Below are positions 20,425-28,357 of a stretch of 64,000 nt of DNA, piece after piece. A program made the translations under genes and the position numbers. Position 1 is the stretch's first letter. Each line of letters starts with the position of its first letter. This DNA is from Clostridiales bacterium. Lineage in GTDB: Bacteria; Bacillota; Clostridia; Saccharofermentanales; Saccharofermentanaceae. The notes under the pieces are model-generated. The model saw nothing but the letters and a program-made list of their open reading frames with translations. It searched no databases and was not told the origin of the DNA. The DNA is taken from NCBI GenBank assembly GCA_017961235.1, contig JAGCXQ010000031.1:23290-87289 (forward strand). The letters run 5' to 3'.

Positions 20425-21171
20425 TTATTCGTGCTTGATCGCAGTGAGAATATGAAACCTCGAACCCATATTTCTGAAGATCGCAAGAACGATATAGGTC
20501 CGTAAGAACGCCTCCACGAGGAACATACCGGTCGAACCTGCCGAAAGCGTCTGGGCAATGATGAAATGGATCGCAGTATAGACCATCGAAATGATCACCA
20601 GTTCCAGGAAAATGGAGAACTTATGTCCCCTGGTCTTCTGCGCGCTGATCAGCGAAGCTTTATAGACATCCATCTTATCAAAGAGCACCAGTCCCGGACG
20701 GGCATAGAATGCCGGTATGGCAAAAAGATAAATGAACGGGAAAATACCGAGCGCCAGAAGTCCCGGGATACAGAGCGTAGCCGAATACAGGATCAGCCAC
20801 CAGATACGGGTAAAATAGATCTTCGGCGCTTTTGAGAACGGCACTTTTCTAAGATCGCAGACATACATCGTGAAGTAGAAAAGCCCGACCAGATGCATGA
20901 ATGCAATATACAGGAAAAAGCAGCCGACATAGATAAGATTGTCCGCGGAAATGACCGTCCGGAGCGGATGTGCATCGTAATAGGTAACATAATCCTCGGC
21001 TTTGCTCAGATCGTCCATCCAATAAGCAAACTGGGAAAAATCAGGATCTCCGGGCGGAAATCTCAAAAACATAAAAGAAACTCCCCATGCGAAAAGGAGG
21101 AGCAGCACTGCTGCCCACCTTTTGCTCAGAGAGTCCACTTGAAACGATGAAAAAGGTTTATTGAGGATCAT
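20425..21171 (-). CDS. Polytopic membrane protein, unknown function
   Basis: 248 residues with about five to six hydrophobic segments (about 17-38, 78-104, 127-160, 190-212, 217-235). No catalytic motif is visible. The form resembles membrane-only proteins of the DUF975 or glycerophosphodiesterase-membrane-domain type, but I cannot assign it. It follows the HndB-like gene by 23 bases and may be the last gene of that operon. Confidence 0.65.
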   Translation of the reverse strand: MILNKPFSSFQVDSLSKRWAAVLLLLFAWGVSFMFLRFPPGDPDFSQFAYWMDDLSKAEDYVTYYDAHPLRTVISADNLIYVGCFFLYIAFMHLVGLFYFTMYVCDLRKVPFSKAPKIYFTRIWWLILYSATLCIPGLLALGIFPFIYLFAIPAFYARPGLVLFDKMDVYKASLISAQKTRGHKFSIFLELVIISMVYTAIHFIIAQTLSAGSTGMFLVEAFLRTYIVLAIFRNMGSRFHILTAIKHE

Positions 21172-21194
21172 ATACGCCCCTCAAACTCCAAACC

Positions 21195-21560
21195 TTACAG
21201 ATTAGCTGTAGCGATCGTAAGATCTTCGCAAACCTGACCGTTAACGATATGCTCAGCAACCATGCGCTTTGCCTTGTTAGCATCCATCTTGATGTATGTA
21301 ACTTTGGAACCGTCAGCCTCAACAACTTCAACGATCGGCTCATACTTGCAAAGACCGATGCAGCCTGTCATCGTAACAGCAACATCCTCGATACCTCTGG
21401 TCTTCAGCTCTTCAACGATAGCTGTCATAACCGGACGGGCACCAGCTGCGATACCGCATGTAGCCATACCGACAACGATACGCTTGCCAGCTTCAGATCT
21501 GGCGGACATATCAGACTTTGCCTTGTTCTTGATTGCTTCGAGTTCTGCTAATGATTTCAT
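21195..21560 (-). CDS. HndB-like (2Fe-2S) thioredoxin-fold ferredoxin
   Basis: 121 residues. It matches the HndB type of small iron-sulfur proteins: VGMATCGIAAGARPV near 31-45, TGCIGLCKYEPIVEV near 64-78 and AEHIVNGQV near the end. Only three cysteines are visible. In other Clostridia HndB sits with NuoE-like and NuoF-like subunits and the catalytic HydA of an electron-bifurcating hydrogenase. Here those genes are missing, and HndB ends the HydS regulatory set, two bases after a kinase-like ATPase gene. The ATG follows TTGGAGG. Confidence 0.85.
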   Translation of the reverse strand: MKSLAELEAIKNKAKSDMSARSEAGKRIVVGMATCGIAAGARPVMTAIVEELKTRGIEDVAVTMTGCIGLCKYEPIVEVVEADGSKVTYIKMDANKAKRMVAEHIVNGQVCEDLTIATANL

Positions 21561-21562
21561 AC

Positions 21563-22117
21563 TTATAAACCTCCAAGTATTAATTCTTGTTGTTCGCGAT
21601 AATAATCACACAAAAACAAATATATCTCCGGTTCCTGAAGGGACATCCCATCAAGTTTTTCCTTGATCTCCCTGGTGTCGATCACGGATTCTCCGTTCAG
21701 ATCATGTTTAAAGATCACGATAAAATCGCATGTCTTTTCACAGGAGCCGACCAAAGCCGCCAGAGATTCTCCCACATCTCCCAAAGGAAGACAATCGATC
21801 GACGAAGGCACGAGAGTTGCAACAACTTCAGTTCCTTCACCGAGTTTGCTCGAGATCTCCAGACTCCCACCTGTGAGCTCGCACAATTCCTTCAGAAGCG
21901 GAATACCCAGTCCGACTTTTCGTGTACTTCTCGTCGTGGCAAAAGGATCTGTAACCTTCGCAACGAACTCATCACTCATACCGCAGCCGTTATCAATAAA
22001 CGATATCACCAGACGGTCTTCTTTCGATATCATGTCGATCTTCAGAGTTACCAGCGAAGCGCCGGCTCTCGTCGAATTCGTAAGGATATCCAGAATATGA
22101 AGTGATAATTCTCTCAA
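21563..22117 (-). CDS. Histidine-kinase-like ATPase without phosphoacceptor domain
   Basis: 184 residues from a TTG start preceded by GGGGAG. The N box HILDILTNSTRAGA, G1 box IDNGCGM and the stretch GLGIPLLKELCE show a GHKL ATPase fold over the first 105 residues. No histidine phosphotransfer domain is present. The last 75 residues have no family I recognise. Such ATPases recur next to HydS and HndB in hydrogenase loci. The partner is unknown; an anti-sigma-like or serine kinase role is an inference. Confidence 0.82.
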   Translation of the reverse strand: MRELSLHILDILTNSTRAGASLVTLKIDMISKEDRLVISFIDNGCGMSDEFVAKVTDPFATTRSTRKVGLGIPLLKELCELTGGSLEISSKLGEGTEVVATLVPSSIDCLPLGDVGESLAALVGSCEKTCDFIVIFKHDLNGESVIDTREIKEKLDGMSLQEPEIYLFLCDYYREQQELILGGL

Positions 22118-22200
22118 AAGTTCTCCCCTGTCACCGACTGGAAATACAGCCGGAAAAGCACTTCAGTTCTATATTTGTTATTGTCAACGTGCCTATTATA

Positions 22201-22959
22201 TCACTTTCTCATCAAATCCCGCAATGCATTGACAAATGTCTTGGCATCCATATCCGGGTTTTTTTCGAGAGGAAGTTTCAGAGAGTATCCGGGATCCGCA
22301 ATATCAGGCAGCTGATGGGCATCAGAATCCTGAATATAGTGATAACCGGCAAGTTCCGGATGCTTATCCCAGAACTCCGGAAGGATACACCGGCGGCTGA
22401 CCTCGAGAAGACGTCCCTTCCACTCTTCCGGGACCGTACCAAGGGATGCGACCATACTGTAGGAGTCCTTGTCGATGTGAGCCGGGATCGCTGCCGCTCC
22501 CATCTGATCGAGTTTCTCATACAGCTCGATCATGGATACATCCGATCCGGTCGAAAGAAGATACGGCAGTTCCTCGACGATCTCGTCGTCATCATTCATC
22601 ACATACTGGTTACCAAAGATCTCGACTCTGTTTTTGATCTTCGGACGGTGTTCCGTCCAGTATGACTCAAAATCCTGAGCGGTCGGAAGATCCGGGAAAA
22701 GACAGAGAACATGAAAACCTTCGGCGACCTCCACTTCCATGCCGGGGATCACAAGAGGTGCTTTTCCATGCTCATTTTTCAGAAATTCGGCGCACTTCAT
22801 CGCCGCTTCACAGTTTCTGGCCGAGCAGTGGTCCGTGATCGCGATAACATCCAGTCCGTTCAAAAGGGCCATAGAAACCATATTCCCCGGCGTCATATCG
22901 TTCTCGGCGCATGGGGAAACGGCAGAATGCATATGAAGATCACATACAAAAATGGCCAT
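22201..22959 (-). CDS. PHP-domain metal-dependent phosphoesterase
   Basis: 252 residues. The metal ligands are visible in order: DLHMHS (8-11), ITDHCS, IPGMEVEV, AAAIPAHIDK and DSDAHQL. This is the TrpH-like PHP group that cleaves phosphate esters or small nucleotides. The gene lies 11 bases from the small DRTGG gene in the HydS module. Its substrate is unknown. The ribosome site (AGGAGGTC) lies further than usual from the ATG. Confidence 0.87.
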   Translation of the reverse strand: MAIFVCDLHMHSAVSPCAENDMTPGNMVSMALLNGLDVIAITDHCSARNCEAAMKCAEFLKNEHGKAPLVIPGMEVEVAEGFHVLCLFPDLPTAQDFESYWTEHRPKIKNRVEIFGNQYVMNDDDEIVEELPYLLSTGSDVSMIELYEKLDQMGAAAIPAHIDKDSYSMVASLGTVPEEWKGRLLEVSRRCILPEFWDKHPELAGYHYIQDSDAHQLPDIADPGYSLKLPLEKNPDMDAKTFVNALRDLMRK

Positions 22960-22970
22960 TTTTCGAAGAA

Positions 22971-23318
22971 TCAGACCTCCTGTGCATCAAAGATCCCGTT
23001 AAGAACAGCACAGGCGGTATATGTATCCATCCCGGTCGTACAGACACAGATCTCTTCTGCTTTTGCCTTATCAAGAACAGCGTCCTGAAGAACGACATCC
23101 TCGGTCAGAATGACCAGCGGGCACTCATTTAGGGAAGCCACGGCAATAACATTCATGCTGTTCAGGATCGTAAACCAGCACTCATCGCTCTGAAGATGCG
23201 CCATAACATGGCTCAGCATATCTCCGGCATAGCCCTTTTTCACTTCGGCATCCGGGCGGAAAACATCCGTTAACACTTTAAGATCCATCGCTGCGATTAT
23301 TTCAGATACAGTTCTCAT
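22971..23318 (-). CDS. DRTGG-domain protein (HydS module, copy 2)
   Basis: 115 residues, a single small alpha-beta domain. It aligns by eye with the other DRTGG-type protein of this module at 25142-25498 (MRTVSEIIAAMDLKVLTD against MRVCDCADLLNAKILVK). Such proteins form a regulatory nucleotide-binding-like fold and recur beside HydS. Note ICVCTTGMDTYTACAVL near the C-terminus, which keeps two cysteines. The function is not established. Confidence 0.78.
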   Translation of the reverse strand: MRTVSEIIAAMDLKVLTDVFRPDAEVKKGYAGDMLSHVMAHLQSDECWFTILNSMNVIAVASLNECPLVILTEDVVLQDAVLDKAKAEEICVCTTGMDTYTACAVLNGIFDAQEV

Positions 23319-23348
23319 AAAAATCTTTTTTCCGGATATACTACCGGA

Positions 23349-24674
23349 TCACTCCTTCTTCATTCTCTTCTGGCGGATAATACAGTTATTGATGTTTGCT
23401 CTTCCCTGGACGATATCCTCCGCCATAGCGGCACATGATGGTGCACCACAGGCTCCGCAGTCCAGCTGCGGAAGTGTCGCTAAGATCTCATCGATCTGTT
23501 CATACTTCGTCATCGCCTCACCGATATTCTCCGACAGGCGCATCGCGTGGTTCTCAGGAAGCGGAAGCTCCCATACCTGCGGAATAATATCTTCTTCACG
23601 TACGATCAGCTGCGGGAACAGCTGCTTCTCCAGATAAAAATCGTGGACATGCTCACGAAGCTTCGCCACGGCAGCAAAGCGGTTCATGACCGTAAGCGGT
23701 CCGCCGATACATCCGCCAAAGCAGCAGGTCGCCTCGACATATGCGATCTTCTTGATATTATCGCGGTCGATCTCTTCGAGGATATCGATCACGTTTTCGA
23801 TACCATCGACAGACAGATAATTATCGATCTTCATGCCGGTGGATTCACCGCCGATTGCCGCGCACTGGAGTCCTTCCGGCTCGGAAATGCGGATCGCCCT
23901 CTCCTCTTCATGCGTCAGTGTATCATGGTGCTCGATCTTATTCAGAAGCGATCTGAGCTGCGGATACACATCATGCGTACCGACACAGGTCGAGATCAGG
24001 GACTTCTTTTTCCACAGAGGATTAATGACCGAGGTAACTCTTGCAGGGCATGGCGCGATATAGCAGATATAGATCAGGGACTTCTTGATCTGCAGTTTCT
24101 GGCACAGATAATCGATCGCATACTGCGCGGTCAGTTCCAAAGGAGAATCCAGCGTGACCAGATGCGAGATCAGGGCACGGTACTTCATCTGGATCAGACG
24201 AACAACGACAGGGCATGTCGTAGAAATCATCGGGAAGATCTCGCTTTTCTCGTCATCCGTCATCTTCTCCGCTGCCGCCTGTTTCTCTATGAGCATCTGT
24301 CTGGCGGCAGATACATATCCGGAATACCCGATGGACTCGTCAAATACATAGTCAAAGCCCATCTGACGCACGCATTTCATAACATCGATCCTGGATGCGC
24401 TGTTTTCAAACTGCGAGAATATCGCAGGACTCACGATCGCCACCTTTACTTTACCGCTGGCAGCAGCAAGACGCTCTTCCAGCGTATCCGTTACGGCGAT
24501 CTTGGCATGGTAGGGGCATATACGGATACACTGCGCGCAGTCGATACAGCGGATATCGTAGATCGTCGCTTTTCCGCCGCGCACACGGATCGCCTGCGTC
24601 GGGCACCCTTTACTGCAGGTGGTACATCCGACACACAGATCCCCTATCAATGAAACACTGTGTAATTTCTTCAC
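23349..24674 (-). CDS. Sensory-type [FeFe]-hydrogenase-like protein (HydS, group D form)
   Basis: 441 residues from a GTG start with CGGAG upstream. Two [4Fe-4S] ferredoxin motifs use C14/C17/C20/C24 and C43/C46/C49/C53. The H-cluster domain keeps four candidate ligands: C154 (TTCP), C209 (APCP), C318 and C322 (CFGGC). The residue before C154 is Thr, where catalytic enzymes have the proton-relay Cys. A C-terminal four-cysteine Fe-S domain (C406, C409, C414, C431) completes the protein; no PAS domain is present. This is the layout of group D sensory hydrogenases, thought to sense H2 or redox state. It sits among kinase-like, DRTGG and PHP genes. Confidence 0.9.
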   Translation of the reverse strand: MKKLHSVSLIGDLCVGCTTCSKGCPTQAIRVRGGKATIYDIRCIDCAQCIRICPYHAKIAVTDTLEERLAAASGKVKVAIVSPAIFSQFENSASRIDVMKCVRQMGFDYVFDESIGYSGYVSAARQMLIEKQAAAEKMTDDEKSEIFPMISTTCPVVVRLIQMKYRALISHLVTLDSPLELTAQYAIDYLCQKLQIKKSLIYICYIAPCPARVTSVINPLWKKKSLISTCVGTHDVYPQLRSLLNKIEHHDTLTHEEERAIRISEPEGLQCAAIGGESTGMKIDNYLSVDGIENVIDILEEIDRDNIKKIAYVEATCCFGGCIGGPLTVMNRFAAVAKLREHVHDFYLEKQLFPQLIVREEDIIPQVWELPLPENHAMRLSENIGEAMTKYEQIDEILATLPQLDCGACGAPSCAAMAEDIVQGRANINNCIIRQKRMKKE

Positions 24675-24722
24675 GGTTATTTCTCCGTTATTCTGAGGAA
24701 GGCAGCTTAAGCCATCCTGCTA

Positions 24723-25196
24723 TTACGTAAAGTTGATGACCATCGTCACGCAGGTGCCTTCACCGACTTTCGTCTTGATGTTCAGGTCATCACAGTTCTT
24801 CTTAATATTCGGAAGACCCATACCGGCGCCAAATCCCATCTCTCGAGCAAGATCGGGAGCGGTGGACCAGCCGGCTACCATCGCCTGATCTATATCAGGA
24901 ATACCCGGGCCATGGTCTTCGATCACGATTACGACTTTATCCGGATGAACGGTGACCTCGGCCATGCCGCCATGACCATGGATAACGGCATTGATCTCCG
25001 CCTCATACATGGCAATTGAAGCTCGCTTGATGTCCTCCGCCCTGACGCCCAGTCTCGAAAGCGATTTCTTCATCGAGCTGCTGGCCTCTCCGGCGTGCGT
25101 AAAATCGTTGGCTCTTATCTCATACTGGCGTACTAACGGTTCTATACGGCAGCCTCCTTTCCACGAAGACCTGCCTCGTAGAGAAGTCCGCAGCAT
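24723..25196 (-). CDS. Anti-sigma-type histidine-kinase-like ATPase (RsbW-like)
   Basis: The open frame has 157 residues from ATG at 25196, but that ATG has no ribosome site and the conserved part begins near residue 18. A strong AAGGAGG lies seven bases before an in-frame ATA at 25145, which overlaps the stop of the previous gene, so the true protein may have about 140 residues. The domain has the N box YEAEINAVIHG, G1 IEDHGPGIPD and GAGMGLPNIKK. RsbW-like proteins phosphorylate or bind partner proteins. Here it is the second gene of the HydS module. Confidence 0.83.
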   Translation of the reverse strand: MLRTSLRGRSSWKGGCRIEPLVRQYEIRANDFTHAGEASSSMKKSLSRLGVRAEDIKRASIAMYEAEINAVIHGHGGMAEVTVHPDKVVIVIEDHGPGIPDIDQAMVAGWSTAPDLAREMGFGAGMGLPNIKKNCDDLNIKTKVGEGTCVTMVINFT

Positions 25197-25498
25197 GTAA
25201 ACATAGAAAGCGGAGATGTCATCAGTCCGATACCTTTTTCCGCCGCCAATTCCTGCATCGTCTCATCCGGGACCTTGCCGCGCACGAAGATGATCACCTT
25301 TACATCGAGCATCTCGGCGGTACGGATCGTCTGCGGATTCACAAGACCGGTGATCATGATCTGACTGTCATCACTTGAGAAAGCCATAACATCACTCATC
25401 AGGTCCGAACCACAGGCGATCTTCAGGTCTTCCTCGAAACTGTCTGTCTTTACCAGGATCTTCGCATTAAGAAGATCTGCACAATCACAAACTCTCAT
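25142..25498 (-). CDS. DRTGG-domain protein (HydS module, copy 1)
   Basis: 118 residues, first gene of the HydS module. It is a small alpha-beta domain of the DRTGG type with CDCADLLNAKILVK at the start and MITGLVNPQTIRTAEML in the middle. It resembles the second DRTGG gene at 22971-23318. The ATG is preceded by AGGAGGTCATTT. The domain is known from regulatory proteins such as phosphotransacetylases and CBS proteins, where it binds small ligands; its role here is unknown. Confidence 0.8.
   Translation of the reverse strand: MRVCDCADLLNAKILVKTDSFEEDLKIACGSDLMSDVMAFSSDDSQIMITGLVNPQTIRTAEMLDVKVIIFVRGKVPDETMQELAAEKGIGLMTSPLSMFTCCGLLYEAGLRGKEAAV
25143..25158 (-). promoter_or_regulatory. Ribosome binding site with apparent ATA start codon
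   Basis: On the minus strand AAGGAGG is followed by seven bases and then ATA (25145-25143), which forms ATAG with the TAG of the DRTGG gene, like the common ATGA overlap. No ATG, GTG or TTG lies in frame nearby except the unsupported ATG at 25196. Confidence 0.5.
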
Positions 25499-25674
25499 AA
25501 ATGACCTCCTACACCATACGGGCAGCAGAACGGGAACATCCTAGCATGCCCTCGGCGTCTCTGCCTCGCAGTATTTATGAACTATTATGTTAATTATATT
25601 ATTATCTAGGTATTTGTGCTACAGAATTTCGTGTAAATTCTCTATAACGGATGTGCGGTCGAAAAAGAATTTAA

Positions 25675-25683
25675 TGGTATAAT
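25675..25683 (+). promoter_or_regulatory. Extended -10 promoter of the glutamine synthetase gene
   Basis: TGGTATAAT is an extended -10 box 35 bases before the ATG at 25718. No good -35 hexamer is seen 17 bases upstream. The gap 25499-25717 otherwise holds no gene. Confidence 0.6.
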
Positions 25684-25717
25684 AACGCTGATTTTATAAA
25701 TGGAAGGGGCAACCACC

Positions 25718-27628
25718 ATGATGAACTTTCGAATCTATCCGAATCTTCTGTACCTGCTGCCGCCTGAAACACATAATACGGCAGACCTCGAGCGCACCCT
25801 CGGCGAGCACCCTGAAATCAAGTTCGTATCCTTTGTAGGCATCGACCTTGCGGGTAATGACACCGACGAAAAGATCCCGATCAGCAACTTTATCGACAAC
25901 CTTCAGGGATACTTAAGCGGATGCGTAGTACAGACCGATGGTTCCTCCGTTGAACTTCCCGGTATCGCCACATTAAATGACGGCCGCGTCGATTTCGAAC
26001 CGGACTTAAAAGTCATGTGGTTCATCGATTATAACTATGAACATCTTGATCCGGAAAACGGACTTCCGATCGGAACACTCCGTATCCCGTCCTTCCTTAT
26101 CCATAACGGCGACAAAGTATGTTCCCGTTCGATCCTCAAGCGCTGCTCGGACAGATTCGCATCCGAGCTGGAGCGCTACTTAAGAGAATATCCCGCACTT
26201 CCTGAAGAGCTGGGATTCACTATCGATGAACTTGACCGCGTCGAGCTCACCACAGCTACAGAACTCGAGTTCTGGGTAAGCTCCCCGGAAGAAAAGATCA
26301 ACACAAGAGTCCTCTCCACTTCCCAGAGTCTGAAAGAACAGTACTGGAAGAGAACGAAGGGTGTCGTACGTACCGCTCTCGAACAGTCCGTCATGCTCCT
26401 GCAGCTTTACGGATTTGAGCCGGAGATGGGCCACAAGGAAGTCGGCGGTGTAAAAGCACACCTTTCCGATGCAGGTGATTTCCACAACATCATGGAGCAG
26501 CTCGAGATCGACTGGCACTACTCCAATGCGCTCCAGGCGGCGGACTATGAGCTTCTCGCCCGTATCTTCATCAAAGAGATCTTCCGTATGCACGGTCTGG
26601 AAGTAAGCTTCTGCGCGAAGCCTCTCCCGGGTGTTGCCGGTTCCGGTGAGCACACGCACGTTAATGCCGTTGCTTTCCTGAAAGACGGACATAAGGTCAA
26701 CCTCTTCAGCCCAAAGGACATGAAGAAAGACTTCCTCGGTACGATCGGCTGGGGTGCTCTTATGGGCTTCATGAAGCACTACGAACTGATCAATCCTTTC
26801 ATCTCGGTAACCACAGACGCTTTCCTTCGTCTGCAGCCGGGTTACGAGGCACCGACCCATGCGGTCGCATCCCTCGGCCAGGATATCAATACTCCGTCCC
26901 GTAACCGTTCTGTACTCCTCGGTCTGATCAGAAACTCTGACAGCGCCGTTCAGACACGTTTCGAGATCCGCTCCCCTAACCCGCACACGAATACATATCT
27001 TTGCCTGTCTGCTGCATACCAGTGCATGCTCGACGGTATCGAATATGCCGTCACTTCCGGTCATTCCACTTCCGAACTCGAAAAAGAGTTCTGCAAGGGA
27101 TACGGCGAGGACGCGGATTATCTGGAGAAAGACAGAGTCTACCGCTGTGAGGAAGATATCTTCACACGTTACACCACAGAGGAGCGTGACCGTCTCTTCG
27201 GTACCCCGCCGGCGACAGTATATGATTCCCTGCGCCGTCTGCTCCATGCAGATGACATGCTTCCGATCCTCTGCGCAGGAGATGTCTTCAGCGATCAGCT
27301 GATCTCCTCTTATGCACATGCGATGCTTGACCGCTGGCAGATGGAGCTCTCCGAGCGTATCATCCCGACGAACCTGTCCCAGATCAGAAATATCGTTCCG
27401 TTCCATGATCCGGACTGCAGCTATGATGTCGCTCTGTGGAAAGAGATCGATGAGATCCGTAACCGTCTCGCGAAAGATAATTCCGAATATGTCTCCATCT
27501 TCAAGGAGATCCGCCTGTCCATCGATGCGAAGAACCTGAAGGAATTAAGCAAGCTCCAGCAGGAGATGAACAAACTGATGAACAAGATGACGACCCTGTA
27601 TGCAGAGTACGGTGCTAATCAGATCTGA
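25718..27628 (+). CDS. glnA: Glutamine synthetase, large clostridial form
   Basis: 636 residues from ATG at 25718, chosen because GGAAGGGG lies eight bases upstream. An N-terminal beta-grasp region has VQTDGSSVELPGIATLNDG, where GSI enzymes have the DGSS motif. The catalytic part has GSGEHTHVNAVAF as the histidine metal motif, the arginine stretch NRSVLLGLIR and RFEIRSPNPHTNTYL near the active site. About 130 residues of helical sequence follow the usual end, ending in a coiled coil (LSKLQQEMNKLMNKM). It makes glutamine from glutamate and ammonia. The length, above the roughly 450 of GSI, is typical of a Clostridia subgroup. Confidence 0.88.
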   Translation: MMNFRIYPNLLYLLPPETHNTADLERTLGEHPEIKFVSFVGIDLAGNDTDEKIPISNFIDNLQGYLSGCVVQTDGSSVELPGIATLNDGRVDFEPDLKVMWFIDYNYEHLDPENGLPIGTLRIPSFLIHNGDKVCSRSILKRCSDRFASELERYLREYPALPEELGFTIDELDRVELTTATELEFWVSSPEEKINTRVLSTSQSLKEQYWKRTKGVVRTALEQSVMLLQLYGFEPEMGHKEVGGVKAHLSDAGDFHNIMEQLEIDWHYSNALQAADYELLARIFIKEIFRMHGLEVSFCAKPLPGVAGSGEHTHVNAVAFLKDGHKVNLFSPKDMKKDFLGTIGWGALMGFMKHYELINPFISVTTDAFLRLQPGYEAPTHAVASLGQDINTPSRNRSVLLGLIRNSDSAVQTRFEIRSPNPHTNTYLCLSAAYQCMLDGIEYAVTSGHSTSELEKEFCKGYGEDADYLEKDRVYRCEEDIFTRYTTEERDRLFGTPPATVYDSLRRLLHADDMLPILCAGDVFSDQLISSYAHAMLDRWQMELSERIIPTNLSQIRNIVPFHDPDCSYDVALWKEIDEIRNRLAKDNSEYVSIFKEIRLSIDAKNLKELSKLQQEMNKLMNKMTTLYAEYGANQI

Positions 27629-27644
27629 TCACAAATCAAGACAT

Positions 27645-27684
27645 ACAAAAAGGACCGGTTCCATATTGAGCCGGTCCTTTTTCA
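27645..27684. terminator. Bidirectional Rho-independent terminator
   Basis: AAAAAGGACCGG (27647-27658) pairs with CCGGTCCTTTTT (27671-27682) around a 12-base loop. It serves glnA and, on the other strand, the gene at 27703-28260. Confidence 0.88.
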
Positions 27685-27702
27685 TATGTATAAATTTATC
27701 AA

Positions 27703-28260
27703 TTACTTAGGCTGGGAGTCCTCATCGACCTTCGCACAAGCTGCCGGAAGGTTGCCGAATACGAACTGTTCAAGCTCCTTGGAATACCCGTAAAGAATAC
27801 CCGGACGGGAAGCATCCAGCATCGTCTTCAGGTTACCGATAGCATCTGTAGCCGGAGTCTTCTTTGTAAAAGGACCCGTACGCGATGTGCAGACGATATG
27901 CATCTCGCCGGATCTGTCAATGATACGTACCTGATGCTCTTTTCCGGTCGGAATGAGATTCATGCTCTCCTTGATCACATATGCATATACCCAGATAATA
28001 TCGCGGGCAGGAATACAGTGGAAGCATCCTTCACTTAAATAGCAGACCGCTGTCGGAGTAAATACCGCTCTTTTCATCACGATTTCAGCTGACTCGAATT
28101 CCTGATTCAGTTTTGCCAGTTCTTCCGGCATAAAGCTGTTCCACTCTTCGATCGATCTCGCATATGCCTTCTTATTCAGATGACCCTGCTTGATCTTACC
28201 AATCTGCGCAACCTTCGCCGCAATCGCCGGATACTGCGCAATAGCATCATTCATGTCCAT
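27703..28260 (-). CDS. Conserved protein of unknown function (PH-like fold?)
   Basis: 185 residues without signal peptide or membrane segment. The ATG is preceded by AAGGAGGAGAAG, so it is surely translated. Residues about 55-125 alternate short hydrophobic strands (VCYLSEGCFHCIP, IIWVYAYVIKES, VRIIDRSGEMHIVC), which suggests a small beta-barrel like a PH domain. I recognise no catalytic motif. It stands alone between glnA and hom. Confidence 0.65.
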   Translation of the reverse strand: MDMNDAIAQYPAIAAKVAQIGKIKQGHLNKKAYARSIEEWNSFMPEELAKLNQEFESAEIVMKRAVFTPTAVCYLSEGCFHCIPARDIIWVYAYVIKESMNLIPTGKEHQVRIIDRSGEMHIVCTSRTGPFTKKTPATDAIGNLKTMLDASRPGILYGYSKELEQFVFGNLPAACAKVDEDSQPK

Positions 28261-28357
28261 ACTCTTCTCCTCCTTGGAATCAAAAAATGATCTCTCAACA
28301 GTTAATTATTCTATCATTAAGACAGACGGAATTTCTAAATGAATTGTCACAAAATGA

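Noticed and set aside
26180..27406. A 408-codon minus-strand frame
   Set aside because: It is antisense to the glutamine synthetase gene, whose motifs are certain; the composition is that of a mirrored coding frame.
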